DNA of 62,000 bases, from NCBI GenBank assembly GCA_002633005.1, contig NMRA01000639.1, forward strand, positions 15,609 to 77,608. Reading direction: 5' to 3'. The stretch is from Phoronis australis (taxonomy: Eukaryota; Phoronida; Phoronidae). Numbering within the stretch: position 1 is the stretch's first letter; every line of letters begins with the position of its first letter. The notes beneath the pieces were generated by a model. It saw only the letters and a list, made by a program, of their open reading frames with translations, had not been told where the DNA came from and did no database searches. The position numbers and the translations under genes were made by a program. Positions 1 to 12,000 of the stretch are shown here, one piece after another.

Positions 1-3000
1 GAGAACGGTTTTTGAGCATCGGCAATGCAAGCCGAATATTTCATATTGAGAAAGCACATCTTTGAAAAGAAGAACCAACACTAGTTGGGAACGGTCTTTG
101 TGCGTCGACGGCGCACATTTCTTATTGGGAAAGGCAGATTTTCAAAAATTAATCGCTCAGACCATTTGAGCCTCATTTACCTGCAATTGTACTGCTATCA
201 AATGACCGAGCCAGCAATGTTGATACTACAACCGCTCATCGAAATAATGTACACCCACGAAATTCGGACACTAGCGGAAACCCAAATTTGGAGGTCCGCC
301 AAATTCGGACACCACCAAATGATATTTCGCGAGATTCGTCCAAGAATGAATTTTTTCTATTGGAATTAATTTTCAGTGTCCGAAAATCACGCGACTTTAC
401 CGTATTTCTTCTCAGCCTTCAACTTGAAGCAGATTGTGCTTGCCAGGAATGTTTCAGAGTAGTGAAAAGCGTTGTGTTATGACTATCACTTTCTTTGTCA
501 TGTTTTGAGATATTTGGAGTGTCATCAGTTATTTCAGTTCCTTTGAGTATCTGAATTCTGACGTTTACAGGTTGTACTTCGAGGCACATTCGTGGTTACA
601 GTCGATAAAGACAATGTTGTGAGGTGACTACGGGAACCATGTCTGATATGAGGTTGCGCTCTCCTGCCAGGGGATGACGGGACACAACGCCTTTGAACGT
701 CTTGTTTACCGCATTTACACTGGTGTCTCAATCAGATTTTTTCCTGGTGGGGAAGCTTTACCTGTGTTAGGTTAAACCTAGTGGTGTCTGATTATCATTC
801 AAAAGCATGGAATGAGTTAATCAAGCGATTGTAATTACCATTTTCATTGGTTAAAATGCTTTGCCATAGTCCACTAAATAAGCCATTGAGAACATGAAGG
901 ATACCGATGACTGATAGTGGTAGCCTGTATCAATAGCATTCATGCCATGGACAGGACCAGAATCTTGATCCTTGGTATGTCTTGGTACCAAATAGTTTGG
1001 AGGACAGTGTCGTGGTTTGTAGTACGACTTGCTTCTGAGGAAATGGTTCAAATCTGGTGTTTGTTGGCAGACCCTGAACATTGCACTAATCTTGGCTTGT
1101 CTCTTGTGCTCGGTTTTAACATACAGTGATTGTAGAGCTTGATTTGTCGACTTGTAGGTCGCCAATGCCACCTGGGATTTTGTTTAGCGACCTGGTAAAA
1201 TCCTGCCACGAAGTTGGCACACACATATTGGAGCATACACTCAAAATACTGTAGGAATTAAACAGACAGGAGTCTTGGCAAATATCAAAGGGTTGTCATT
1301 CATGACTAATGCACAGATAACGTCATAATATCGTCTAGTTTTTCATTAATAATGATTACCGAGCATGTGTGACTCCTAATTTTCCATTTGACTAAAAAGA
1401 CATCCGTTATCTAGGGGATGCCTAGTTCAATTCAGGTATCACGTTTTCTTGTTTGGCGATCTTATATCCCATTTAGTGACCTGGGAAATTTGGGAGGTCG
1501 CGTTTGGAAAGTTGTCGTTATGATATGCGCTGAGCTCTGAATAGACATGGACACAGTGTCAATGTAGAATGAATTCTGTGATACATATAAAAAACTTGCG
1601 CTAGTCTGTGTATGGTTATTGTCTGGTTGATGTGACTTTGTTATTGCCAGTTATCAAATTTAAGTGCTATAACCACTTCGAGTCACCGTAGTTCAAATTA
1701 CTCTTGGAACTAGTTGTCGCTAGGTTTAGTAGCAGCGTGGACGTTACTTTCGCTGGAGCAACTTGACACTCAGGTGACGACTTGCCCTACCTTATCGAGG
1801 TGGGGTCACTTGTTCTAGGGTAACTTGCCCTAGTGTAAGTTGTGGTGTGGATGCAAACCTGGAAACGAGACGGATGTAAATAACAGCTGTGCTATTGGTC
1901 AGTTACATTCATACGAGTATCTGATCATGTAAGTGCCATATTTGTCGCAAGGTGTACAGTTAGTACCATGAACGCTGAGCTGAATTAGGTTAATTTGTTT
2001 CAGGTCCAGTTGTTGGAATATCTTGTAGTGTGATACAGTTGCAATCTATTGAGATTAGATGTGTTGTTAGATGGTGGTTATGTTAGGACTGACGCTCAGC
2101 GCCACCTTTAGTTCTTTTATGACACCGACAAAGATTTTAAAGTAGTGAGATTTTGCAATGTTACTTAATTTCATTCTAGTCACCAGGCAATCAAATTATC
2201 ATAGTTATCATGTGGGTTGTTCAATTGATTTGTCAAAAAGCCAATGAAACATCCATTTTAACTCGACCTGTCTTTCAAATTGACTCAAGTTCTCGCTGCC
2301 AAGATCTCTTAACAGGTGTTGGCGATAAACTTTGAATCAAAAGTCACTTGTGCTATCTAAAGAAACTTAGAAATGGTTCATCACTTATTTCCTATTGGCC
2401 ACTGAAAATTTGAGTGTATGGAAAAATTTCTGCCTGTAGTTTGCAAGTCTGGAACAAAATTTGAGCTCAATGACTGAAATTGTTTTTTTAGTTTTGCATG
2501 TAGTCATTAGATGGCGTTGCCGACCTTTGCCAGTTGCTGGCCCCCATCTGGAGGGTGTTCAGAATTTTGACCACCTTGTGTAGGTGCCCATCCATTAGTT
2601 TGGACAAAAAAATCATAAAGAACAATGTTAGATTTTTATGTTAATCTTCTTAAAAATAAAACAAAATCTTAGACATGTGAACCAAGGCCTCACCAATTGT
2701 TACTGGAGACAACTTGAAAATGACCAGTGGTGACACTCATTTACTAAACTTTTGAATTTCTTATGCAATGTGATTGAATAATTGTTAAATTCAAGGGCCC
2801 ATGCTCTGATAGCTGTTTAAAGCAGACAGTCACACTTTTCAGCCTGCTTATGTTTATTGTTATTTTATGCCTGAAGGGGCTGAAATAAAACTTTTAATTT
2901 ATGAATTTGATGTACACTATCATCAACAGTGGTGAAATTCACTTCACTTGACTATTCTCTCGTTGTTTCATTATTACTTTTGAAATGGTGTTACACCAAG

Positions 3001-5740
3001 GAAACTAATCTTGCTGGTGGCAAGGTGGCAAAAAGCTTTGATTTTAGCATAAGTGCTTTTTGCAGTAAAGGTTCATTAATTTTGAATTTTGGAAATCAGT
3101 TATTTACAAAAAATTTCATCTTTTGATAGTTATTTTCAACAAATGAGAGTAGTTGGAAAGCTATTAAATAAAAATTGCTGCAATCTAAAGTTGTTTCATA
3201 AGTGATTTTTTCACAAGGTAAACCCTTTTTATCAAACTGAAAATAATAGTGTTCAGAAATAGTTACTGCAAGTATCTTTTATGCAATCAACTATTAAATG
3301 GCACTATGTGAAAACTACACAGACCTGAGATCTGTATGTTTATAATGCTGTTTTGTATTAGACTGGAATGGTGTGGGAACGAGCTGTACTACTCAAGTAA
3401 AACTGACCCTTCAAAATTTCAGTTTTGCCAAGTCAGAAATTCAGTGGCTGTATTCAACCTTTTTCCTTGAGTTATGTAATCAAAATATTAAATTCAAACC
3501 TGTTTTAGACATTTTACATGTTAATTATTTTAATAATGAAACCTTGGTTACTGTATCCAGTAGTTGTCAATACCCCGAAGAAGGTGTAATTTTCTTATAT
3601 TTTGTACTTCTTGATATTTGTAAAATTAAATGCAACTGGACAATGTTGCTTCATTTTGGTGAATCTGTTGTTAGGCTTACTCTCAGTTTCATAAAGCTTG
3701 TTTATAGTAGCAATGATTGTGGACTGTTTTTGTCACCTTACTTTCTGGTGAAAAACAGTACAGGAATAAACATTTTTTTCGTCACATTCAGTTGTTTTAA
3801 TTTGGTGCCGTTGACACAATAGTTTCTGTTTTTGCAGTATATGATACACAAAGTTGCTATCAAAATAAACTAACATTGAGAAGACTAAACACGTGTTACA
3901 ATAGCCTAAAGAGAAGGAAACGTGCGTGAACGTGTTCTTGATTTTGTTATTACTTATAAGTGTGGCTATTAGGGGCCATTTATGAGAACTATGGTGCCGT
4001 ATTCGTACGTGTTAAAATTGGTGAGAAATATGTTACCGTATTCGTTCGTGTTAACACCCAGGCTCGGCTTCAGTTACTGACCAACCCAATAATTTACAAA
4101 TTTTCATTTAATGCGCTTACGCTCGTCTTATCGCCACCTTCAAAATTACATGACCGAAATGTCCCTAAAAGTGAGGACCCGTTTCATCAGAATTCTAGCT
4201 CTCAATTAGTACGCAACTCGTTTAGCTTTTTAACGGTCAGTCAGTTTCAGCTTAACATTCTCTGGTATCCGCGTGGTTGTTCATTGTCTACAATCTGCCG
4301 ATATTTTATTTGACTCGTTTGAAGTCAGACGTCGACGTAGCAACCTGTATGTTTACCCGATCAAACGTTCGGGTAAGCGCCCGCTCAGTCCTGGCTTCTC
4401 AAAAATGCCGTTTTCCAGCGCCCATGTTCGGCTTAACGCCTACCACCTGACTTTTCATTTCCCAATCTGAGCCTCATGGGTGGAAACCAGAACGAGTACG
4501 GTAACTGTTTTAACATCGTAAACACACTGGTGCAGATCCAGAACCATGTCCGAATCACCTTCAGTTAGCAATTCATTGCTAAAATAGAGCAATTCGTGTA
4601 TCCATTATCAGACCCCTTCCCCTGGACATGACTATGAATCTGCGCCTGCTGTACCGAACCACAACAATAAAACAACAACAAGTACTTTGGCTGAACGTCA
4701 GTAGCGTTCGTTTCAGTTTTACAATTTATACCTTGATATGTTTCGGACACCTTTCCAGAGATGCAGTTCAACGAAACGTGGACTGTATTTACTGGCTCTA
4801 ACTCGATATACGTACAAGACCCTATCATTTGCTTAGTACATAATTAGAGCAACCAATCTAGAAGTGGTTTTATCGAAGCACTTTGTCAAAACGCTTTCAT
4901 CTCTGTCTGGGTATGAGCTAAAAAGACTTGCACTGGAATTTTGAGCCATTATGTTAACGATATTTTTAAACTGCTAAGTAGAAATGTCATGTTGTTATGA
5001 TCTGAGACATTCTGCGAGTACCCATGAGTAGCTCTTTGAGACATTTTAAAATATCACACGTGCTTTCTGTTCAACTTATATTTCTGGAGGCACTTAGTAC
5101 CCATGATGGCAAAAACCAAATATTCTTAAACTCTGAAAGTGAAGCGTAGGTGTAAGTCGTCTAATGTTGACTCGATCGTTACTTTATTTGTTGGATATGA
5201 TTGACGTGAAATGAAGAGGTGTTCCACAGTGTTTTTACTTAAAATTATTTAACATGTACAAGTTGTGCTCCGAAACACATGGCGTGTGTGGGTTTCAATA
5301 AAAACACAGCCTGATTATGTTAGCAGTCTGTTCTTTTCACAATAAGCCAACGGTACCCCTAATTGTTGCGCAAATTAACAACACAGTTCTTAATTCATAG
5401 CATGCCACTCATTTATCTAAAACTCAGTCGTCGACAGGCTCAGTATATGGGGCTAAATCTATTGTTGAGAGTGGCGGCCAAAAGAACAATAACAAACAGG
5501 TTTGCAAAGCTCAGTTTTCAAGGAGGATTCTGTGAGAAAATAACTGGGGTACCCGGCCGTTCTTTCGTATGGTAGATTGTCATGGCTGGGTCATCTTCCA
5601 CTGCAACAAAGTTTCCTCAAATTCGAACAAAATAATTGCCGAAATTGTCGTTTTTCAAACACTCAAAATTTCGTCGCGTATTTGTTGATGACAGCTACGC
5701 ATTATGAACCGTGAAAATATGATGTAAAGTTTTCTTCTTG
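1..5740. other. No supportable gene; A+T-rich DNA beyond the isthmin-like 3' end
   Basis: Open frames here (the longest is 149 codons at 3373-3822) have T-rich composition, no domain and no clear splice partners. Bases 2500-3900 look like 3' UTR or intergenic DNA, with AATAAA-type hexamers near 2884 and 3764. A weak two-unit tandem repeat sits at 1-153 (period about 86, sharing AACGGTNTTTG and ATTTCNTATTG blocks). A dispersed repeat copy lies at 1780-1900. Confidence 0.5.
1780..1900 (+). repeat. Dispersed GGGTAACTTG repeat, copy 1
   Basis: The segment contains TTGTTCTAGGGTAACTTGCC, then a CTAGTGTAAGTT block and GTGTGGATGCAAACC. The same order of blocks is found near 54640-54740. The internal GGTCACTTG and GGTAACTTGCCC repetition suggests transposon-end structure. 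Confidence 0.7.
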
Positions 5741-5746
5741 TTTATT
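5741..5746 (-). promoter_or_regulatory. Candidate polyadenylation signal of the isthmin-like gene
   Basis: The minus strand reads AATAAA here, about 220 bases past the isthmin-like stop. It is the nearest such hexamer to the stop in the sense direction and gives a plausible short 3' UTR. No transcript evidence is available. Confidence 0.4.
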
Positions 5747-5966
5747 TTTTCCTGGTTAAGATTTTTAGTAAAATAAAATTACTCTGGTCCGCCATATTGA
5801 GTTATAAATTGAAGGAACTTTACATTACTGTACTCGACGAAGTGAGCCTTTGACACTTTGCCGCTTATAATTATTATCGTGAAATGTAACAGGCAAGGAG
5901 ACATTATCAATTATTTTGCAAAGCAAAGTCGCTCGTTGTGGTTTTTTGTTATTTAATTGGCTCCCT

Positions 5967-6066
5967 TTAATAATCTCTAGCTTCTTTGACTAGTCTGTAG
6001 AACGTTGTAGCGTCTGGAATCTCGAAGCACTGGCGGACGTTATTGGGCGGTCGCACTTGGTTGTAT
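5967..6066 (-). CDS. ISM1-like: Isthmin-like exon 4: C-terminal tail and stop
   Basis: This short terminal exon completes codon 376 (Arg) and encodes residues 377-408, followed by TAA at 5967-5969. The acceptor is TTTCTTTTCAG. The peptide begins YNQVRPPNN and ends VKEARDY, matching the vertebrate isthmin tail (YNEARPPNN to EAREY, from memory), with the ninth cysteine at 389. It lies 4.4 kb from the AMOP exon. It was found by following the splice phase and family motif, because the exon is too short to stand out as an open frame. Confidence 0.93.
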
Positions 6067-9000
6067 CTGAAAAGAAAATGAAGCAAGTTTAGAGGTATCT
6101 GAAAATTCGTTATTTACATGGGACTAAAGCATGCTATAAACAAGTTAGTGTTTTTAAACGCGACTTTAAAAAAGAGTGTGAATGCTAATGTATATTTGGA
6201 TGTACGTGGTAATATAAACTATTCTAATGTTGTGAAACAGCAAACTGCACGTTAGCTCCCAGATCTAAAAAATCGCCATCTTTGAAAATAGCCAAGGCCC
6301 CCTACGGACGCGACAAAAAGTATGCCGGTGTCGAGGCTTATGCGGTGGCTAGGGGATATTCCCCCAGCAGAACCTCCCGAATGCGAAAGAGGGATTTCAG
6401 GGAGAACTGAAAAAGAAACTCCCACAAGAGTTGAACACATAATCTTTGTATACATTCGCTACGTCAGTGCTGGTCGTGTCTGTCTGTTGAGACTGGGCGA
6501 ACTGTTACAGGCGAAACACAGAATTACATTATGTTCGACATATATCCCACAATATGACAGAGCGCGTCCCATGCTCTGTTTCCAAGTGTTCCGCAATAAC
6601 TTGGGCGTTATCTAAGCCAAATGTAAGTCAATATTTAAGTTTGTTTGATCGGAGCTATCCAATACTTTTCGAATTAGCCTACCTATCACTCGAAACTGCA
6701 AATAATTATCGATGTGTGTATATAATGTTAAGCCAAACATATTAACCGATCCATCCCCACTAGTGAATTAGCAGCATGGGTTTAGACCTCACGGCACGAA
6801 AGTTGCGGTTGTGGTTGATGAGGCGTCGCTTGGTAAAACAAAATAAAAAGGCATTATTAAATGAAAATAAAATGCTTAGATTTTAACACGAATGAAAGTC
6901 AGTAGTTAGAGGAAACAGTGTGGCACAGTTTTTGAGCTCCGGGCTCCCGTTTGGGAGACCGGGTTCGAATCCTGGCTTTACTCATGGCAGACAATCGACT
7001 CGGAGCATAGCACAAAATTTGTCTCCTACTCCTCTGAGCTCCGTCTTACTAGTGGATGCCAGGGAGCGATTTTTGGAGCAGTGCACATATTAAACAAAAG
7101 TTCTTAAAAAGATATCTTCAGAGCTACTGAAAATGTTACCGTCATAATTATAAAAAATTAGAACGAATATATAATGAAAGATGGCAAACCTTAATTACTA
7201 AATTACCAGTACATCATTTCGTTAGATTTTTAATCAGTTTCTGTTCTTAGTACTGTTTAGCTTGTTTTAACAATACAATTCAATTGTCGCATATGACTTT
7301 CATTCCCTAAACTCTAGTCTTGGGTTCGGCATCAAAATCGAAGACAAGTTATTGTAGCTATTCCAGCAATCAATGTCTTGCCACTCAAGCAGTCTATGTA
7401 GACATCCAGGTGCTATGCATTATTCAAAATTAATCTGGTACGAAACACCGACTCAATTGATTAGTTTCATTTGACAGAGTTTTCAGGGAAAGTATGTCAT
7501 ACACCTGTTTCAGTTTTGTATCTTCTTGTACTAGTAATATTGCACTGTCCTTCGGGGAAACAACTTTTTTGAACAGTTCATCTGAGACAAAAATGATGGC
7601 ACCAATATTTAGTAAAAATGTCTGGATGTCACCGGCGACATCTTACGAAACATAATTCAGTTATTTCTTTAAATAAACTCTGGCAGCTAATTCCCGAGTT
7701 ACGTCAGAGCAGAATTTCTGTCTCATTTAATGAAACGGCCTTTATGCTTTTCATGTTTTTAGTAATGCTAAATAAATGAAGTTAATTTCAGATTCTGTTG
7801 CTACTTAGGCATCTCTTGCGGCGGGTCTGTCCCGTTTTATGCCAAGACTTTGATATTCAAAAATGCAAAACCACACTCCAGATCTGTAATTGACAGGTGT
7901 TTTTGATTTATTCATATCTGTCGACTTACTGCCCACTAAGCGTCATTCACCGCGTTTCAACATTAACCAAAATTGTCATCGTCCTTGATTGTACTGTTGT
8001 ATTTGAAATATCCCTAAAAACAAGAATATTGAGAAAACTATATTCCGGCGTTGAAACGTAAGAGTGACACAAAAGAGATCGGATGACCAATGAATTTGTA
8101 ATGTGATTAGCTACCCCCTAGTTCAGATAACAAAGTAACCAGACACACTTGTCCAGTCACAAGTACTACAATAGAAAATCGCCGTATGGCAGGGGTCATT
8201 ACGATAAAAATTATGTTCACGTTTTTTTTGATGAAATTCACTATGTTTTGTTAATCGGCGAAAAAAGCTTATCCTATCTTCATCTATTTTTTACAGTGAC
8301 TTGGTGTCCTACTTCGGGTGGGCAATCCTAGTCATGCGTTCTTACACCGAGTGCGACGTTTCTTTGTCAGTACATATTAATCAGTAAATTTCTACGGTAA
8401 TTGGGATTTTTGTTGGGAAAAAGCTTTCGTTGGTGTATACCCATGCAGATGCGTAATATTTCTTGCTAACTTCCAGCAAATGAGACACCCCATACGTCCA
8501 CGCACGACTGTGTTGATTTTGTGCGTCCAACTCTCAGTGTTGCACGCTGAGTACGCAGTGCACTGCACACAATTAACCCCTTCCAACGGCAGCACCACAT
8601 TTTTACAAGTCCTTGTTACCTTCATAAAAATAGCTACCCACTAATGGTGTCTAATTTACTGTTTACATATTGTTATCCCCAGCAGAGAGTATTGCGGGGA
8701 CCACCGTGGACAAAGACCAACGGTCTGTACATTTCGGAACAATCAGGTGACAATGTTCGACCTAATTGGACTAATTTGGACTCGCAGAGTTGACCCCCTG
8801 CGCCGCCACTGGCGGCGAGGTGGCAACAAAAAATAGCCAACTGAAAAGCAGTGCATTGTTTTGAATCCAAGCAAATCCTTTACTCATCACGCTAGGGTAA
8901 TAATGGACAACATCCGTTCGTGTGTAAATGCCACACTGCTTCTGGCTTTGGGAGTGGACATTGTTTTGAGACTACTTTCAACAGACGAGTCCTGCTTCAT

Positions 9001-12000
9001 TTTTGTTGAAAAACTCACAGAACGATAGGCAACAAAACCCAGTTAAGACGAAAACAACGTACCGAGAAGTTCGGAAATATGGTAGCTAAGAAATATCCAC
9101 CCAGTTACTGTTTTTAGTAAAACATTGACTTATTTTATATCTGTCAACTTATGCGCATTGAGAAGATACAAGCGTTGCGACTTTCTAGTAAAACAAGCCC
9201 GTCGGGATTAAAATTCCTGAGGCCCGTTAAGAAGTATCATTCCTTGCGCTATTCAGTTACTTTCACTGCTAAGTCTGACATACACAGCAATAGTTTATTT
9301 TGCAAATCGCAATAATTCCAAAACATGTGCACATATGCTGTGAGAAAAGTGATTAGAGACAACCAAAACACGACAAGTTTTAAGAAAGTCAATGAATATG
9401 TACAAACAAACCAGTGACTGTTTAGTGTAACACGGTAATAGCGTTTATTTGTATTTAAGCCTGGTTGTCCACCACAAACTATGCTTGTGTATTTAACTGT
9501 AAACGATCAAAGATACTTTGCTGTGACAAAAATCTATTTGTAGTTTAAACAAAAAACATTTTATATACTCCGTGTATGTTTTGATTTGTCGAAGCGAGTT
9601 GTCTAAGTCTTAGCCACCCTTGTTGATTTCCCACCCGAAACGAAAATGCTGTGGTGGTGATGAAACTAATTGTTATAAAACACTTGAACCAATAAGTCGT
9701 TTGTTATTTCATTTGGTCTCTGTCCTGTTTATTGTTGCAACATGTTCACAGAATGTGAAATGCAGTCACACGAGAACTATGCTTTGATTAAAGCACCATT
9801 TTGGTCGGCATTCTTTCATTTTACAATCTCATTTTATCATTGATACTATATATCAGCAAAACGCTTTTACTAAGGGACATTGTCGACGAGAAAAGTGATT
9901 TTCTGAGTTCAGCCTCAGCACGAAATCGAGCACGAAACCCCCGCGGTGGCAGTCTAACGGTCTGTCGGTGAAGTCCAAAAACCACTCGTTATTTTAAGTA
10001 TATTCAAACTAGTAAAGTCTACTAGCGAATGTTCTCGTGGACAACATCGAGACAGTTGCTTTCCACTCAAGGAATAGAAGTTAAAAAGCTAGTTACCAAT
10101 CTCCATATAATTTTCAGAAAATGAAGACGAGTACATTGTATATGATTTCTGGCGAACAGGCGCGTGGCAAAATGAGTTCTAATAGTTCTGCTGTTTTGTG
10201 GCCTGTTCCGTAAACGCAATACACTTGTAAAGCAATTTTGCGGCGGTTTAACTCTTCAAACATTTTTTATACGATCTTCAGTTGTCTTGTTTCAGAAGAA
10301 ATTAATACAAACGCAAGTTCTCGAAAAAGCCTACTCGCCATAGAAGTATGTACGTTTCTCCTACATGACAACCACCCTGACAGTTGTAAGGAAGGTATGC
10401 GCAAGCGCAACCTCGTTTTAACTTCTGAGAAACGCAAAAAGCCTTACCTTGTCCAGTCGCCTTTACATATGATCCAGGGTAACTTGTCTACTTTGTAGTG
10501 TAGTGCCCGAGAAATCTCAGGGCTCACTAAGTCTGGCGTCCCCGCACCCGGGCCCCTGGTGATTAATCTCATCTGGTTGTCATAGCAACAATTTTGTGCC
10601 ATGAAGTTGACTAGTCCCGGAATGAGTTTTGAGCGTATACAATAAGACGCCCCCTTGCGGTAGACGCGTAGAGCCTCCTTCTGATCGCTAGCGTCTTGCC
10701 ATTGGTAAAACTGTCTCTTGTTGCCATCCCAAATCTTACTGTCCGACATTAGCGTCGTGGGATACGTGCACGGGCAACTGGGAAGTTTTTGAAAATTTGA
10801 TATGTAGTCTTGTAAGTACTGATTTTGGCAATCCATCCACTGGGCACAGTTATTCACTTCTGAAAATAAACATTTCGTCGCACATTGTCATCTTTCGTTC
10901 TCTAGGCTCTGGCACAAACAAATATTCAAATCGTGTACTCAGGCACACCTGTAAACCCACTTCGCTAACACAAAGACTCGTGCACGGACTAAAATACATC
11001 TTAGGCACCCAAAAAGCACTGTCCACGGACTCACAAATAGTAAACAACAAGGTTCACGAATCGCAAACAAGGCTCTGTAACTTATAAACACGGTCCAGGA
11101 CTCCTCGCTAATCATCCACGAGTTGCTTTTTGGATGAGCATGAGCCGTATGTTGTGAATCCGGACAAGAGTTTACAAGCCCATGAACCATGTTTTAATTG
11201 AGGAACCATGAGCGCGTGAGCCGTGTTGTTCGTGTAGCCTGGCACTATTGAATTGAAAAGTGACTTTCCAATATATTACCAATGCAACAGTAACACTTTA
11301 ATAACTTATTTTGATATTTGTACAAACACTTTCCGTCATGTTTGAACATTTAACCTGAGTAAATGTTTCGATGGGAAAAAAAACGAATGAATATAAATTA
11401 ACGTTTGCAGTTTGTAACGCAAACACCAGGATAAACAATTCTTTCAAACTGCTAGAATTTGTTCGGTGAATTGGTACGTTATACTTTGTGTCTAGCTACA
11501 TGTACGTCCATACTCATTGATACAGTGATTGAAAATAATGAAATTTATTTTTATTTTTAAGTAAATAAGCCGAAAGATTTCACTCCCATGATCTTGTATT
11601 TACTGACGCGTAAACCTGAGGCTATTGCAGTTTATCTGGGGTTGAAAGTTGTCGATAACCCATACACCTCTGAAAGATATGACGAATATGTAATCCTGAG
11701 GCGGTTTTCTTTTGCCCTGAGCTATCGACCTTGCAAACACATCGGAGTGCAGTGGTCTTGTGACCTGACATCGAACCTAGCATTGCATGAAACGAATCTC
11801 GCTTCTCTGCAGGCGCGGATCCAGGTTCATGGCTGTAAGGGGTCCAACAATGGACAGTCGTAAGCAATACAAAAATAGCCAAGTGAGAGAAAATGATCCA
11901 TGCTTTGATTTGCATTCGAAGAAATTTTGGAAATCCCTAACTGTCAATTTCGTTCTGTATTCGAAAAAGTAATTCATAATATGCGAATATAGAATGCCAA

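Larger units (their letters stand above)
6067..10447 (-). other. Isthmin-like intron 3
   Basis: This is the intron between the AMOP exon and the terminal exon, bounded by GT-AG. It contains a tRNA-derived SINE (6918-7063) and a partial tRNA-like repeat tail (9895-9975). I saw no other coding exon. Confidence 0.8.

Noticed and set aside
3373-3822. 149-codon plus-strand open frame
   Set aside because: T-rich composition, no domain, no splice context; surrounded by UTR-like or intergenic DNA.
4565-4828. Cysteine-containing minus-strand frame of 87 codons that looked like a small secreted domain
   Set aside because: The cysteine spacing matches no family I can name, there is no signal peptide, and no splice partner was found.
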